From Actinomycetes bacterium (GTDB taxonomy: Bacteria; Actinomycetota; Coriobacteriia; Coriobacteriales; Eggerthellaceae), in assembly GCA_023395755.1 (NCBI GenBank), contig JAEWYG010000203.1, positions 1 through 11,426 on the forward strand: a DNA stretch of 11,426 nt. Direction: 5' to 3'. The notes below the pieces were generated by a model. The model saw only the letters and a list, made by a program, of their open reading frames with translations. It was not told where the DNA came from and ran no database searches. A program made the translations under genes and the position numbers. Positions 1 to 6,167 of this stretch are shown piece after piece (within the stretch, counting starts at the first letter, position 1; every line of letters begins with the position of its first letter).

Positions 1-1
1 G

Positions 2-106
2 CACTGCTCCACGGCCGACGTATTCCGCGAGGGCGACTGCCTCGATTACTTCCCGAACCGCGTCAAGGATCCGACCTTGATCCGTCCGGAGCTGTGGAAC
101 GACTAA
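2..106 (+). CDS. 3' end of an unrecognised protein (partial)
   Basis: An open frame enters from the left edge and reads 34 codons to a TAA at 104-106. The visible C-terminus contains FREGDCLDYFPNRVKDP and ends PELWND. Codon choice is strongly biased to C/G third positions, more than in the permease gene that follows, which fits a well-expressed chromosomal gene. I do not recognise the family from this fragment. The gene-free stretch that follows suggests it belongs to a different transcription unit from the permease. The frame is well supported because the other two forward frames do not give a comparably protein-like reading. Confidence 0.6.
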   Translation, partial: HCSTADVFREGDCLDYFPNRVKDPTLIRPELWND

Positions 107-195
107 GCGTTTCTGCGTGACCAGCCCTTTACACAACTGATCTTTTAGCTTCATCGGATATCCCATCAACCCCAGCCCCTCGAGCGTTTCGTTCT

Positions 196-211
196 GCCGA
201 GCCCCCTCGGC
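196..211. other. Short perfect hairpin in the 107-402 intergenic stretch
   Basis: GCCGAG (196-201) and CTCGGC (206-211) form a perfect 6-bp stem with a CCCC loop. It can be enclosed by a second stem, CCAGCCCC (172-179) with GGGGCTGG (235-242). It lies about 90 bp beyond the stop of the upstream gene and is followed by ACTCCTTGTT, not a real T tract, so it is at best a weak terminator for that gene. No tRNA, open frame or convincing promoter was found in the rest of 107-272. Confidence 0.35.
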
Positions 212-272
212 ACTCCTTGTTCGGAACCCTTCGCGGGGCTGGAGGCTTTGCCAGTTTACGTCACATATCGTA

Positions 273-387
273 GCGGCGCCGCAGCGCCCGTGTCAGTTTT
301 TGAGTTTTCGGTCTCACCGCCTTTATCCCGCATAGCGTAGCGTCGGGAAAAAGGCGGAAAATCGAAACCCGGACGATACGACGCCGC
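273..387 (+). promoter_or_regulatory. Nested inverted repeats in the leader of the permease cluster
   Basis: Three nested pairs of complementary arms end 4 nt before the ribosome binding site of the permease gene. The inner stem pairs 317-330 (CCGCCTTTATCCCG) with 344-357 (CGGGAAAAAGGCGG), 14 bp with one A-A mismatch and a 13-nt loop. A middle stem pairs 304-310 with 363-368, with one bulged T. An outer stem pairs GCGGCG (273-278) with CGCCGC (382-387). The RBS at 392-399 lies just outside. This could be a cis-acting RNA controlling the permease/creatininase cluster, or an intergenic repeat element. It matches no riboswitch class that I recognise. Confidence 0.4.
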
Positions 388-402
388 AGCTAGGAGGGGT
401 TC

Positions 403-1482
403 ATGAACAAACAAGCAAAATATAAGTTGATTGGTTTTATCATGATGTTTGCCTCATCTTCACTGATGGGCGGCATCGGAGCCTTCACGCGTTTCATTGA
501 CGCTCCAGGCGATTTCGTATCGTTTTGGCGCAACTTCGCTGGACTCATAGCTTTGTCACTCATCTTCTGTTTCATTGGGGGAAGCTGGAAAAAACTCAAA
601 CAAACGCGTTTTTCCGGCATGATGTTGCTCTCGGGTGTATTCCTCGGTTTACTTTCAGGCTTGTACTGCCTATCTACGCAGTACACCACCTTAGCCAATG
701 CATCATTTCTTATCTACACCGGCCCCATATACTCAACCATCCTCGCAGCTATTTTCCTCAAAGAGAAGATCAATATTAAGGGCATACTCTGCATCATCGC
801 CGTGGTCATTGGCATGTTATTCATCGTAGGCATTGTCACGCCGGGGGGCCTGACGCTCGACCTCGATCCTAAGTATTCCTTCGGCAACGCCATCGCCTTC
901 GCCTCGGGCGTAGCATACGGTCTTTACTTGTTCTTCTCACGCTACCGCGAGGACTGCGATTCTAACGTTCGCTCCTGGTGGAACTTCCTGTTCGGATCGC
1001 TAGCTATCGTCGTGCTACTTATCTGGCATCACTTCTTCCTACAGCCACTTGCTTACACCGAAAAAATCAACGGCGTGACGCAGTTTGATGCTTCAGGCCA
1101 GATTATCACCCACGCATGGAGCATGTTCACCATGCCCGCCTCATCGTGGGTCGTACTCATTGCCGCAGCGCTCATTACCGGCTTCGGTGCGTTCTATTTA
1201 CTTACCCATGCTACCAAGCGCCTGAAAGCTGGCGAGCTGGCCGCTATATCTTACCAAGAGACCATCATGGCGTCTCTACTTGGCCTGTTCATGTTCGGCG
1301 AAACCATGACCGCCTTCCAGATTATCGGCGGCGCGCTTATCATCGTAGGCGGCGTGGCCCAGATATTCTTCTCAACCGCAGCGGCCAATAAAGCAGGTGA
1401 AAAGCTAGAAAAGGAAGCTGAGATTCGCGAGAGCCTCAAAACACACTTGGAAGAGGAGGAAACCAAGGAGGCTTTGAGCTAA
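403..1482 (+). CDS. EamA/DMT-superfamily transporter
   Basis: A 359-aa polytopic membrane protein with about ten hydrophobic segments (roughly residues 10-30, 40-60, 72-90, 97-117, 126-146, 160-178, 192-210, 248-268, 279-298, 303-323). It shows the two-repeat layout of the drug/metabolite transporter superfamily. Each repeat carries the usual pattern around its fourth helix: a polar/small run followed by a Glu (LKEK at 119-122; YQETIMASLLGLFMFGE at 284-300). The ATG at 403 is set by AGGAGGGG at 392-399. The C-terminus (about 327-359) is a charged, Glu/Lys-rich cytoplasmic tail that may form a short helix. It is the first gene of the creatininase cluster, 25 bp before the next gene. Substrate is unknown; DMT proteins export or import small metabolites, so a nitrogen compound tied to creatinine is only a contextual guess. 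Confidence 0.85.
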   Translation: MNKQAKYKLIGFIMMFASSSLMGGIGAFTRFIDAPGDFVSFWRNFAGLIALSLIFCFIGGSWKKLKQTRFSGMMLLSGVFLGLLSGLYCLSTQYTTLANASFLIYTGPIYSTILAAIFLKEKINIKGILCIIAVVIGMLFIVGIVTPGGLTLDLDPKYSFGNAIAFASGVAYGLYLFFSRYREDCDSNVRSWWNFLFGSLAIVVLLIWHHFFLQPLAYTEKINGVTQFDASGQIITHAWSMFTMPASSWVVLIAAALITGFGAFYLLTHATKRLKAGELAAISYQETIMASLLGLFMFGETMTAFQIIGGALIIVGGVAQIFFSTAAANKAGEKLEKEAEIRESLKTHLEEEETKEALS

Positions 1483-1507
1483 TAACCCACAGAGAAGGAG
1501 GTCACCC

Positions 1508-2068
1508 ATGAAGATAACCAAAAACTTAACCCATATTGCCACCACGATGAAGTTCAACCCTGCCATGACCGAAGATGAGCTGCTGGCCGCGTTTGACGAA
1601 CAAGGCATGCGGGGCTTTCCCGCCGAACTCGATATTGCCGAACGTACTGAAGACCACGTGCAGATGATGTCATTGAAGTCGATGCTTCTGTTCGCAAAAG
1701 CATCAGGTATCGCAGCCGTCACCTACGACGTGACCTACTTCCCCCACGCAGACCAGGGCGAGATTGACTATCAGGTAAACCAACTGGCGCACGATCTAGA
1801 TATTGACCCCGAAGTAATCCGCGAAGTGTGCGAAGACGAAATACAAGAGTACCTCAAACTTGACAGCCTGCGCGATGCGAGTCTTCCCGTGCACAGCATT
1901 GTAGAAGCCTATGTCGGCGGTACGGCAATCGCGTGGTACGGCATGAACGATTATCCTCGCCTCAAAAGAGTCATCCTGCGCAAACTTGCTCGGGGTGGGC
2001 AGAAGGCGAAACGCGCTTTCATCACACAGGTAAGTAAAGCTCAAGTGGAAATGCTTGAGGACTGGTGA
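1508..2068 (+). CDS. Conserved-looking protein of unknown function (186 aa)
   Basis: I do not recognise this protein. It is soluble, with no signal peptide or membrane segment, and rich in acidic residues through the middle (about residues 84-120, including DIDPEVIREVCEDEIQEY). It ends in a basic patch (about 151-172) and then a short acidic end, EDW. A hydrophobic stretch with YDVTYFPHA (about 74-82) and a Gly/Ala-rich segment VGGTAIAWYG (about 136-145) suggest an alpha/beta fold. The start is well supported by a consensus AAGGAGGT at 1495-1502, 5 nt before the ATG. It sits between the permease and the creatininase on the same strand with short gaps (25 and 63 bp), so it is probably co-transcribed and may be an accessory or regulatory protein of that pathway. 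Confidence 0.75.
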   Translation: MKITKNLTHIATTMKFNPAMTEDELLAAFDEQGMRGFPAELDIAERTEDHVQMMSLKSMLLFAKASGIAAVTYDVTYFPHADQGEIDYQVNQLAHDLDIDPEVIREVCEDEIQEYLKLDSLRDASLPVHSIVEAYVGGTAIAWYGMNDYPRLKRVILRKLARGGQKAKRAFITQVSKAQVEMLEDW

Positions 2069-2110
2069 TCAACCACGCGTCAACCAATCAGGTCAAACCA
2101 ACTCTCAACC
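2069..2110 (+). repeat. Four spaced TCAACC direct repeats upstream of the creatininase gene
   Basis: TCAACC occurs at 2069-2074, 2080-2085 and 2105-2110, with a one-base variant TCAAACC at 2093-2099. Their starts are spaced 11, 13 and 12 bp, close to one helical turn. They fill most of the 63-bp gap between the 186-aa gene and the creatininase RBS (AAAAGGAGGG, 2117-2126). Such phased repeats can be a regulator-binding array, but chance in a short C/A-rich stretch is possible. Confidence 0.3.
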
Positions 2111-2131
2111 GACAAGAAAAGGAGGGCTTGC

Positions 2132-2944
2132 ATGAAAGATACTGTCTACATGGAGGAAATGGACGCATTTACCTACCGCGAGAAATTGAGAAAAAACGCC
2201 ATAGTGTTCATTCCTGTAGGTGCCCTTGAGCAGCATGGATCCCACATGGCCATGTGTGTGGATGCCGCTCTAACTAGAGCTATGGCTGGAGCTACCGCCA
2301 AGGCGCTAACCGCCTCCACAAAAGGCGAACTCGAAGCCGTAGTCGCAGCTCCCATCAACTACGGATATCGCTCACAGCAACGATCGGGTGGTGGATTTCA
2401 CCTAACCGGAACCACCTCTCTTTCAGGCACCACACTCATCGCACTCGCAAAGGACATCGTATACGGACTCATCGGTCACGGCGCACGAAAGATCGTCTTC
2501 ATGAACGGGCATTACGAGAACTTCCAGTTCATCTTCGAGGGTGCCGAGCTGGCACTGGAGAAGGCTCGCGAGAACGGCATACGCGATGCGAAGATACAGC
2601 TGTTGTCCTACTGGGACTTCGTCGACGAGAAGACCATCGAGGAACTCTACCCCGACGGATTCACCGGCTGGGATCTGGAGCACGCCGGAGTGATGGAGAC
2701 TTCGCTCATGTTATTGCTCTACCCCGACCTAGTGGACATGGGCAAGATAGACGATCCTCTCTACGACGGGCTGCCTGCCGTGCTACCGAACTACGACGTA
2801 CTACCCATCGTCGCTGACTACACGCCACCTTCAGGATGCTTATCCTCACCTGCCGCCTCGTCGCGCGACAAGGGCGTCGTGCTGCGCGATGTGGCCGTCA
2901 AGAACATGGTTGCCGCAATCAAACAGGAATTCGCATCGGACTAA
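2132..2944 (+). CDS. crnA: Creatininase (creatinine amidohydrolase)
   Basis: A 270-aa cytoplasmic enzyme that should interconvert creatinine and creatine (EC 3.5.2.10). It is not just a generic creatininase-superfamily member. It follows the Pseudomonas putida enzyme closely, as far as I recall that sequence. The binuclear metal site residues are all present: Glu33 and His35 in GALEQHGSHM, Asp44, and His127 and Glu129 in MNGHYEN. These correspond to P. putida E34, H36, D45, H120 and E122. The two active-site tryptophans are kept (W161 in SYWDF, W180 in GWDLEH), as is His184. The segment SQQRSGGGFH (81-90) matches the family. The N-terminal part is slightly longer than the 260-aa reference. 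The ATG follows AAAAGGAGGG by 5 nt. The downstream ProP-like symporter suggests uptake of creatinine or creatine. No creatinase is present in the window, so the fate of creatine is not shown. Confidence 0.93.
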   Translation: MKDTVYMEEMDAFTYREKLRKNAIVFIPVGALEQHGSHMAMCVDAALTRAMAGATAKALTASTKGELEAVVAAPINYGYRSQQRSGGGFHLTGTTSLSGTTLIALAKDIVYGLIGHGARKIVFMNGHYENFQFIFEGAELALEKARENGIRDAKIQLLSYWDFVDEKTIEELYPDGFTGWDLEHAGVMETSLMLLLYPDLVDMGKIDDPLYDGLPAVLPNYDVLPIVADYTPPSGCLSSPAASSRDKGVVLRDVAVKNMVAAIKQEFASD

Positions 2945-2976
2945 GGAGCAGCCTGTACATCGTATTGTCAACACCC

Positions 2977-3011
2977 ACGGCCTTTCGGCGCTTGCACGCC
3001 CGGAAGGCCGT
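2977..3011 (+). other. Strong hairpin between creatininase and MHS transporter genes
   Basis: ACGGCCTT (2977-2984) pairs perfectly with AAGGCCGT (3004-3011), and the stem extends inward through a G-U pair and three to four more pairs (GGCG 2987-2990 with CGCC 2997-3000). No T run follows, so it is not a standard intrinsic terminator. Lying in a 178-bp gap inside an otherwise compact cluster, it may cap the upstream mRNA or reduce read-through into the transporter gene. Confidence 0.45.
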
Positions 3012-3028
3012 ACGCGCTAAGGAGCATC

Positions 3029-3142
3029 ATGATCAACGTACGCACCGCCTTTCACGTCTTCGCTCCCAATGAAGCTGTCCACTTCCTGGGAGACTATCAC
3101 GAAATTCTAGAGAGGGAACGCCATGCATGCACACGTTACTGA
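3029..3142 (+). CDS. Possible 37-aa micro-ORF overlapping the transporter start
   Basis: ATG at 3029 follows AAGGAG (3019-3024) by only 4 nt and reads 37 codons to TGA at 3140-3142. It overlaps the first 20 nt of the transporter gene in another frame. The peptide starts MINVRTAFHVFAPNEAVHFL and continues GDYHEILERERHACTRY; it is mixed and polar, with no membrane segment or signal peptide. It could be a genuine small protein, a leader ORF that couples translation to the transporter, or chance. I recognise no family. Confidence 0.4.
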   Translation: MINVRTAFHVFAPNEAVHFLGDYHEILERERHACTRY

Positions 3143-4424
3143 AAGAAAAGTCCCCTTCAAGGTTGCCGCTTCTTCGTTTTTAGGCAACTTCATCGAATGG
3201 TTCGACTACGCCACTTACGCATACTTCGCCATCACCATCGGCATCGTATTCTTTCCCGAGTCGGAAGTTGACTCAACGATGCTTGCCTTTGCAGTTTTTG
3301 CGATCTCGTTTATTTTCCGCCCCCTCGGTGCCGCTTTCTGGGGCAGCATGGGCGACAAGAAAGGCCGCAAGTGGTCGCTCTCCTTGTCAATTTTTATGAT
3401 GACCGGTGCAGCATTCCTTATCGGATGTCTACCATCGTTTGAAACAATCGGTCTTCTTTCACCCCTTTTACTGTTATGCCTACGCAGCGTGCAAGGCTTC
3501 TCGGCTGCGGGCGAGTATTCGGGAGCCGCTGTATTCCTGGCCGAATACTCCCCCGCCAAACACCGCGGCAAGTACTGCGCACTCGTACCCGCCTCCACCG
3601 CTGCGGGTCTTTTGGCTGGCTCGACCGCAGCGCTACTCATCAAGCTGTTGCTACCCGAGGCTGACGTAATCGCCTGGGGGTGGCGCATCCCGTTTTTGCT
3701 GGCCGGACCATTAGGCTTGGTTGCACACTACATCCGTACGCGCCTGGAGGACTCACCCACCTTCGAGGAAGCCGTCTCTGAGACCACGCGCATCAAGGAG
3801 GCCCCTAACCCAACCCGCCGGGTGTTTAAGAAGTACCGAAAGCGCCTGCTGGCCAGCATCGCGGCTACTATGGTGAACTCAGTGGGATTCTACCTAGTAC
3901 TCACTTACCTCCCCACCTACCTCACCAGTTACGCTGGTATGGAGGCGGCACCAGCACAGCTTGCCACCGATATTGCGTTGGTGACCTATATCGTTATCCT
4001 GATGGGCGCAGGGAAAGTATCCGACATAGTCGGGCGTAAGAAAATGCTCTTGGGGGCGTGCGTAGCATTCATTGTACTTAGTATTCCCGCCTTTATGATG
4101 CTTAATACAGCATCGTTGCCGATTGTTATTGCGGGTGAGCTTATTCTCTGCGCGACATTGTCTATCAACGACTCGAATATCGCCTGCTATCAGGCTGAGA
4201 TGTTTCCAACCGAAGTACGCTACACTGGAGCCGCGCTGGGATCGAACATTGCCTATGTTATCTTCGGTGGAACAGCATCCTTCGTGGCCACCGCACTTAT
4301 CGACATTACGGGTAACGGCATGGCTCCCGCCTATTATATGATGGCTATCTGTTTGGTTGCGGGCACCATTTTGCTCTTCACGGCTCATGATTACGGCGGC
4401 ATCGAACTCAATGACGTTACATAA
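3123..4424 (+). CDS. MHS-family MFS transporter, ProP-like (proton symporter)
   Basis: A 433-aa, 12-helix major facilitator of the metabolite:H+ symporter family (relatives: ProP, KgtP, ShiA). Family marks are GNFIEWFDYATY (21-32), the loop 2-3 motif GSMGDKKGRKWS (74-85), RSVQGFSAAGEYSGA (121-135) followed by FLAEYSPAKHRGK (138-150), a second GKVSDIVGRKK loop in the C half, and FPTEVRYTG after helix 10. The middle loop matches ProP, the proline/betaine symporter, especially well, but the C-terminal coiled coil of E. coli ProP is absent (it ends HDYGGIELNDVT). The ATG is preceded by GAGAGGG (3110-3116). Lying after the creatininase gene, it plausibly imports creatinine or creatine, which like betaine and proline are small, polar nitrogen compounds; this is inference. 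It could be expressed together with or apart from the creatininase, given the 178-bp gap and hairpin. Confidence 0.9.
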   Translation: MHAHVTERKVPFKVAASSFLGNFIEWFDYATYAYFAITIGIVFFPESEVDSTMLAFAVFAISFIFRPLGAAFWGSMGDKKGRKWSLSLSIFMMTGAAFLIGCLPSFETIGLLSPLLLLCLRSVQGFSAAGEYSGAAVFLAEYSPAKHRGKYCALVPASTAAGLLAGSTAALLIKLLLPEADVIAWGWRIPFLLAGPLGLVAHYIRTRLEDSPTFEEAVSETTRIKEAPNPTRRVFKKYRKRLLASIAATMVNSVGFYLVLTYLPTYLTSYAGMEAAPAQLATDIALVTYIVILMGAGKVSDIVGRKKMLLGACVAFIVLSIPAFMMLNTASLPIVIAGELILCATLSINDSNIACYQAEMFPTEVRYTGAALGSNIAYVIFGGTASFVATALIDITGNGMAPAYYMMAICLVAGTILLFTAHDYGGIELNDVT

Positions 4425-4460
4425 CACAACGCGACGACACACCTAAACAACCAGCCCTGC

Positions 4461-4501
4461 GGCACGTTCTCGGTTTAAAAGGAATCAACTGAGAACGTGT
4501 C
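4461..4501. terminator. Terminator-like hairpin after the transporter gene
   Basis: A long stem pairs 4461-4475 with 4487-4501 (core CACGTTCTC/GAGAACGTG perfect, two G-U pairs overall) around an 11-nt loop, 36 bp after the transporter stop. There is no T tract on either side, so termination would need another factor. It may instead be an mRNA-stabilising 3' end. The following stretch, 4502-4610, holds no convincing gene. Confidence 0.4.
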
Positions 4502-4615
4502 CTCGCTGCGGCCAATCTCTTCCCGGTAAGGGTCAACAGGTACGCTTACCCACACCGCTCTGAGCTTATCGGCATGACGCTCAACAGCGGCACGAACGTA
4601 TGCTTCTTTACCTGA

Positions 4616-4644
4616 TTGACAGCGAATGTTTGTTCGTTTACTAT
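4616..4644 (+). promoter_or_regulatory. Sigma70-type promoter of the radical SAM/DUF4130 repair operon
   Basis: Perfect -35 TTGACA (4616-4621), exactly 17 bp of spacer, then -10 TACTAT (4639-4644, 4 of 6 consensus). Transcription should start near 4650-4652, giving a leader of about 30 nt before the ATG at 4680. The spacer is occupied by the left arm of an inverted repeat resembling LexA boxes. Confidence 0.7.
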
Positions 4645-4663
4645 TACACGAACAAACATTCGC
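4622..4663. promoter_or_regulatory. Two LexA-like (SOS) operators forming a 16-bp inverted repeat
   Basis: GCGAATGTTTGTTCGT (4622-4637) and ACGAACAAACATTCGC (4648-4663) are exact reverse complements. Each arm also contains a near-palindrome of the Gram-positive/actinobacterial LexA type (GAAC-N4-GTTC): GAAT-GTTT-GTTC at 4624-4635 and GAAC-AAAC-ATTC at 4650-4661, each one base off. The left box lies between -35 and -10 and the right box on the predicted start site, the positions expected for repression. A weaker third site, GAACGGACGTAC at 4667-4678, follows. The alternative is one large dyad for another regulator. Confidence 0.6.
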
Positions 4664-4679
4664 ACGAACGGACGTACCT

Positions 4680-6167
4680 ATGGAAATACTCGACAAACTG
4701 GAGGTTCTCGCCGATGCTGCAAAATACGATGTGGCGTGCACCTCGTCGGGTATCGATCGCGATGCCCAGAAGGGCAAACTGGGCAATACCATGGCAGCCG
4801 GCTGCTGCCACAGCTTTGCAGCTGATGGACGATGCATCACTCTCCTGAAAGTACTCATGACCAACGTATGCGTCTACGACTGCGCCTACTGCGTAAACCG
4901 AGCATCAAACGAGGTGCAACGCGCCGCCTTCACACCTTACGAACTGGCCGATCTTACCATCGCGTTTTATCGACGTAACTACATTGAGGGATTATTTCTC
5001 AGCTCAGGAGTCATCCGCAACCCCGACTACACCACCGAACTGATGGTACAAACACTGTCGCTACTGCGCGTTGAACATGGCTTCCGCGGATACATCCATG
5101 CCAAAGCTGTACCAGGCACCTCCCCCGAGCTTTTGGACCAGCTGGGGCACTTAGCCGATCGCATGAGTGTGAACCTTGAACTGCCCTCCCAAAAAAGCCT
5201 GCAGTTGCTCGCTCCCCAAAAGAACAAGCAACACATCCTAGCGCCCATGCGTCAGATACGCGACAACATAGCCACAGACAAAGACACCCGTGCACTCGTG
5301 CGCAAGGGAACCACCTATCTTACCCCGATAAAGCCCAAAAAGAAGGAGCGCGCTTTCGTACCCGCGGGACAGTCTACTCAAATGATCGTCGGAGCAACAC
5401 CAGAAAGCGATTTTCAGATACTGAATCTATCGGCAGCACTGTACCGCACCTTGTCATTAAAACGCGTGTTCTTCAGTGCCTATATGCCGGTAAACAACGA
5501 CGTGAGACTTCCTTCCACTGATGCGCTACAGCTAAACCGTGAACATCGCCTGTATCAAGCCGACTGGTTGCTGCGCTTTTATCGTTTTGACGTAACCGAG
5601 ATCATCGACGAAAAGAACCCCTTTCTCGACCCTGATGTAGACCCAAAGGCTAACTGGGCGCTCAATCATCTCGACTTCTTCCCGATAGAGATAAATAAAG
5701 CGCCACTCGATGCCCTCCTGCGGGTGCCGGGCATCGGCGTTCGAGGGGCACATTTAATCTTGCGTGCCCGGCGCACTACCACGCTTGGAGAACGCGAACT
5801 ACGCAAGTTGGGCATTGCTTTTAAACGTGCACGCTTTTTTATCACCTGCAACGGACGCTATGAGGGATTCGGCGTCGACTTCACTCGCGAAGGCCTCCGA
5901 GCTCAGATAGCTGCTCCTATCAAAGGTGGCAACCATGGCAGACGTGCCAACAAAACCTGCTCTGGCCAGATGAGTTTATTCGACAGCATCCCTTCATCCG
6001 AAAAAGTGCAAGCAGTCGACATCTTAAGCCACGACGCAACAAGGAGGGCTACCTCACTTCCTCAAGCCATCTCCTTGCCAATCGAGCCTCCACAGGCCCC
6101 CCGAACGCAGGACGGCACCTACGGCTGGCAACATGAGCTATCAAGCCCCTCAATGGCCTGCACATGA
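4680..6167 (+). CDS. Putative DNA modification/repair radical SAM protein (UDG-linked family)
   Basis: A 495-aa radical SAM protein of the family described as linked to uracil-DNA-glycosylase-like proteins (TIGR03916 type). Its role is inferred as DNA repair or modification; no reaction is established. The cluster motif is CVYDCAYC (Cys64, 68, 71) in a typical VLMTNVCVYDC context, and a helix-hairpin-helix DNA-binding element with VPGIG lies at about 340-375. The N-terminus from 4680 (MEILDKLEVLADAAKYDVAC) fits the family, so I place the start there and not at the in-frame ATG at 4626, which lies within the operator and upstream of the predicted transcript start. The Shine-Dalgarno sequence is weak (GGA at 4670-4672). 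About 80 residues beyond the usual core form a probably disordered tail containing QMSLF (430-434), like a beta-clamp-binding motif. It overlaps its partner gene by ATGA. Confidence 0.88.
   Translation: MEILDKLEVLADAAKYDVACTSSGIDRDAQKGKLGNTMAAGCCHSFAADGRCITLLKVLMTNVCVYDCAYCVNRASNEVQRAAFTPYELADLTIAFYRRNYIEGLFLSSGVIRNPDYTTELMVQTLSLLRVEHGFRGYIHAKAVPGTSPELLDQLGHLADRMSVNLELPSQKSLQLLAPQKNKQHILAPMRQIRDNIATDKDTRALVRKGTTYLTPIKPKKKERAFVPAGQSTQMIVGATPESDFQILNLSAALYRTLSLKRVFFSAYMPVNNDVRLPSTDALQLNREHRLYQADWLLRFYRFDVTEIIDEKNPFLDPDVDPKANWALNHLDFFPIEINKAPLDALLRVPGIGVRGAHLILRARRTTTLGERELRKLGIAFKRARFFITCNGRYEGFGVDFTREGLRAQIAAPIKGGNHGRRANKTCSGQMSLFDSIPSSEKVQAVDILSHDATRRATSLPQAISLPIEPPQAPRTQDGTYGWQHELSSPSMACT

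Noticed and set aside
300..328. TTGAGT...TTTATC as a promoter for the permease gene
   Set aside because: Poor match at both hexamers and located within the main hairpin arm; not enough to call.
107..402. tRNA, small RNA gene or T-box in the first intergenic stretch
   Set aside because: No tRNA T-loop, acceptor pairing or T-box bulge consensus was seen; only hairpins can be supported.
3215..3688. Minus-strand 157-codon open frame
   Set aside because: Antisense shadow of the N-terminal half of the transporter, with low-complexity Ala/Arg/Pro composition.
3894..4442. Minus-strand 182-codon open frame opposite the MHS transporter
   Set aside because: It mirrors the transporter codons, has unusual Cys/His/Asn-rich composition and no RBS; the transporter motifs are unambiguous.
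4626..4679. In-frame upstream ATG extending the repair radical SAM protein by 18 residues
   Set aside because: It lies inside the promoter spacer and LexA-like box, upstream of the predicted transcription start; the family N-terminus begins at the ATG at 4680.
4475..4864. Full 129-codon minus-strand frame as a gene
   Set aside because: Its N-terminal half is antisense to the radical SAM coding region and runs through the operator; only the 3' part reads like protein, recorded as a low-interest finding.
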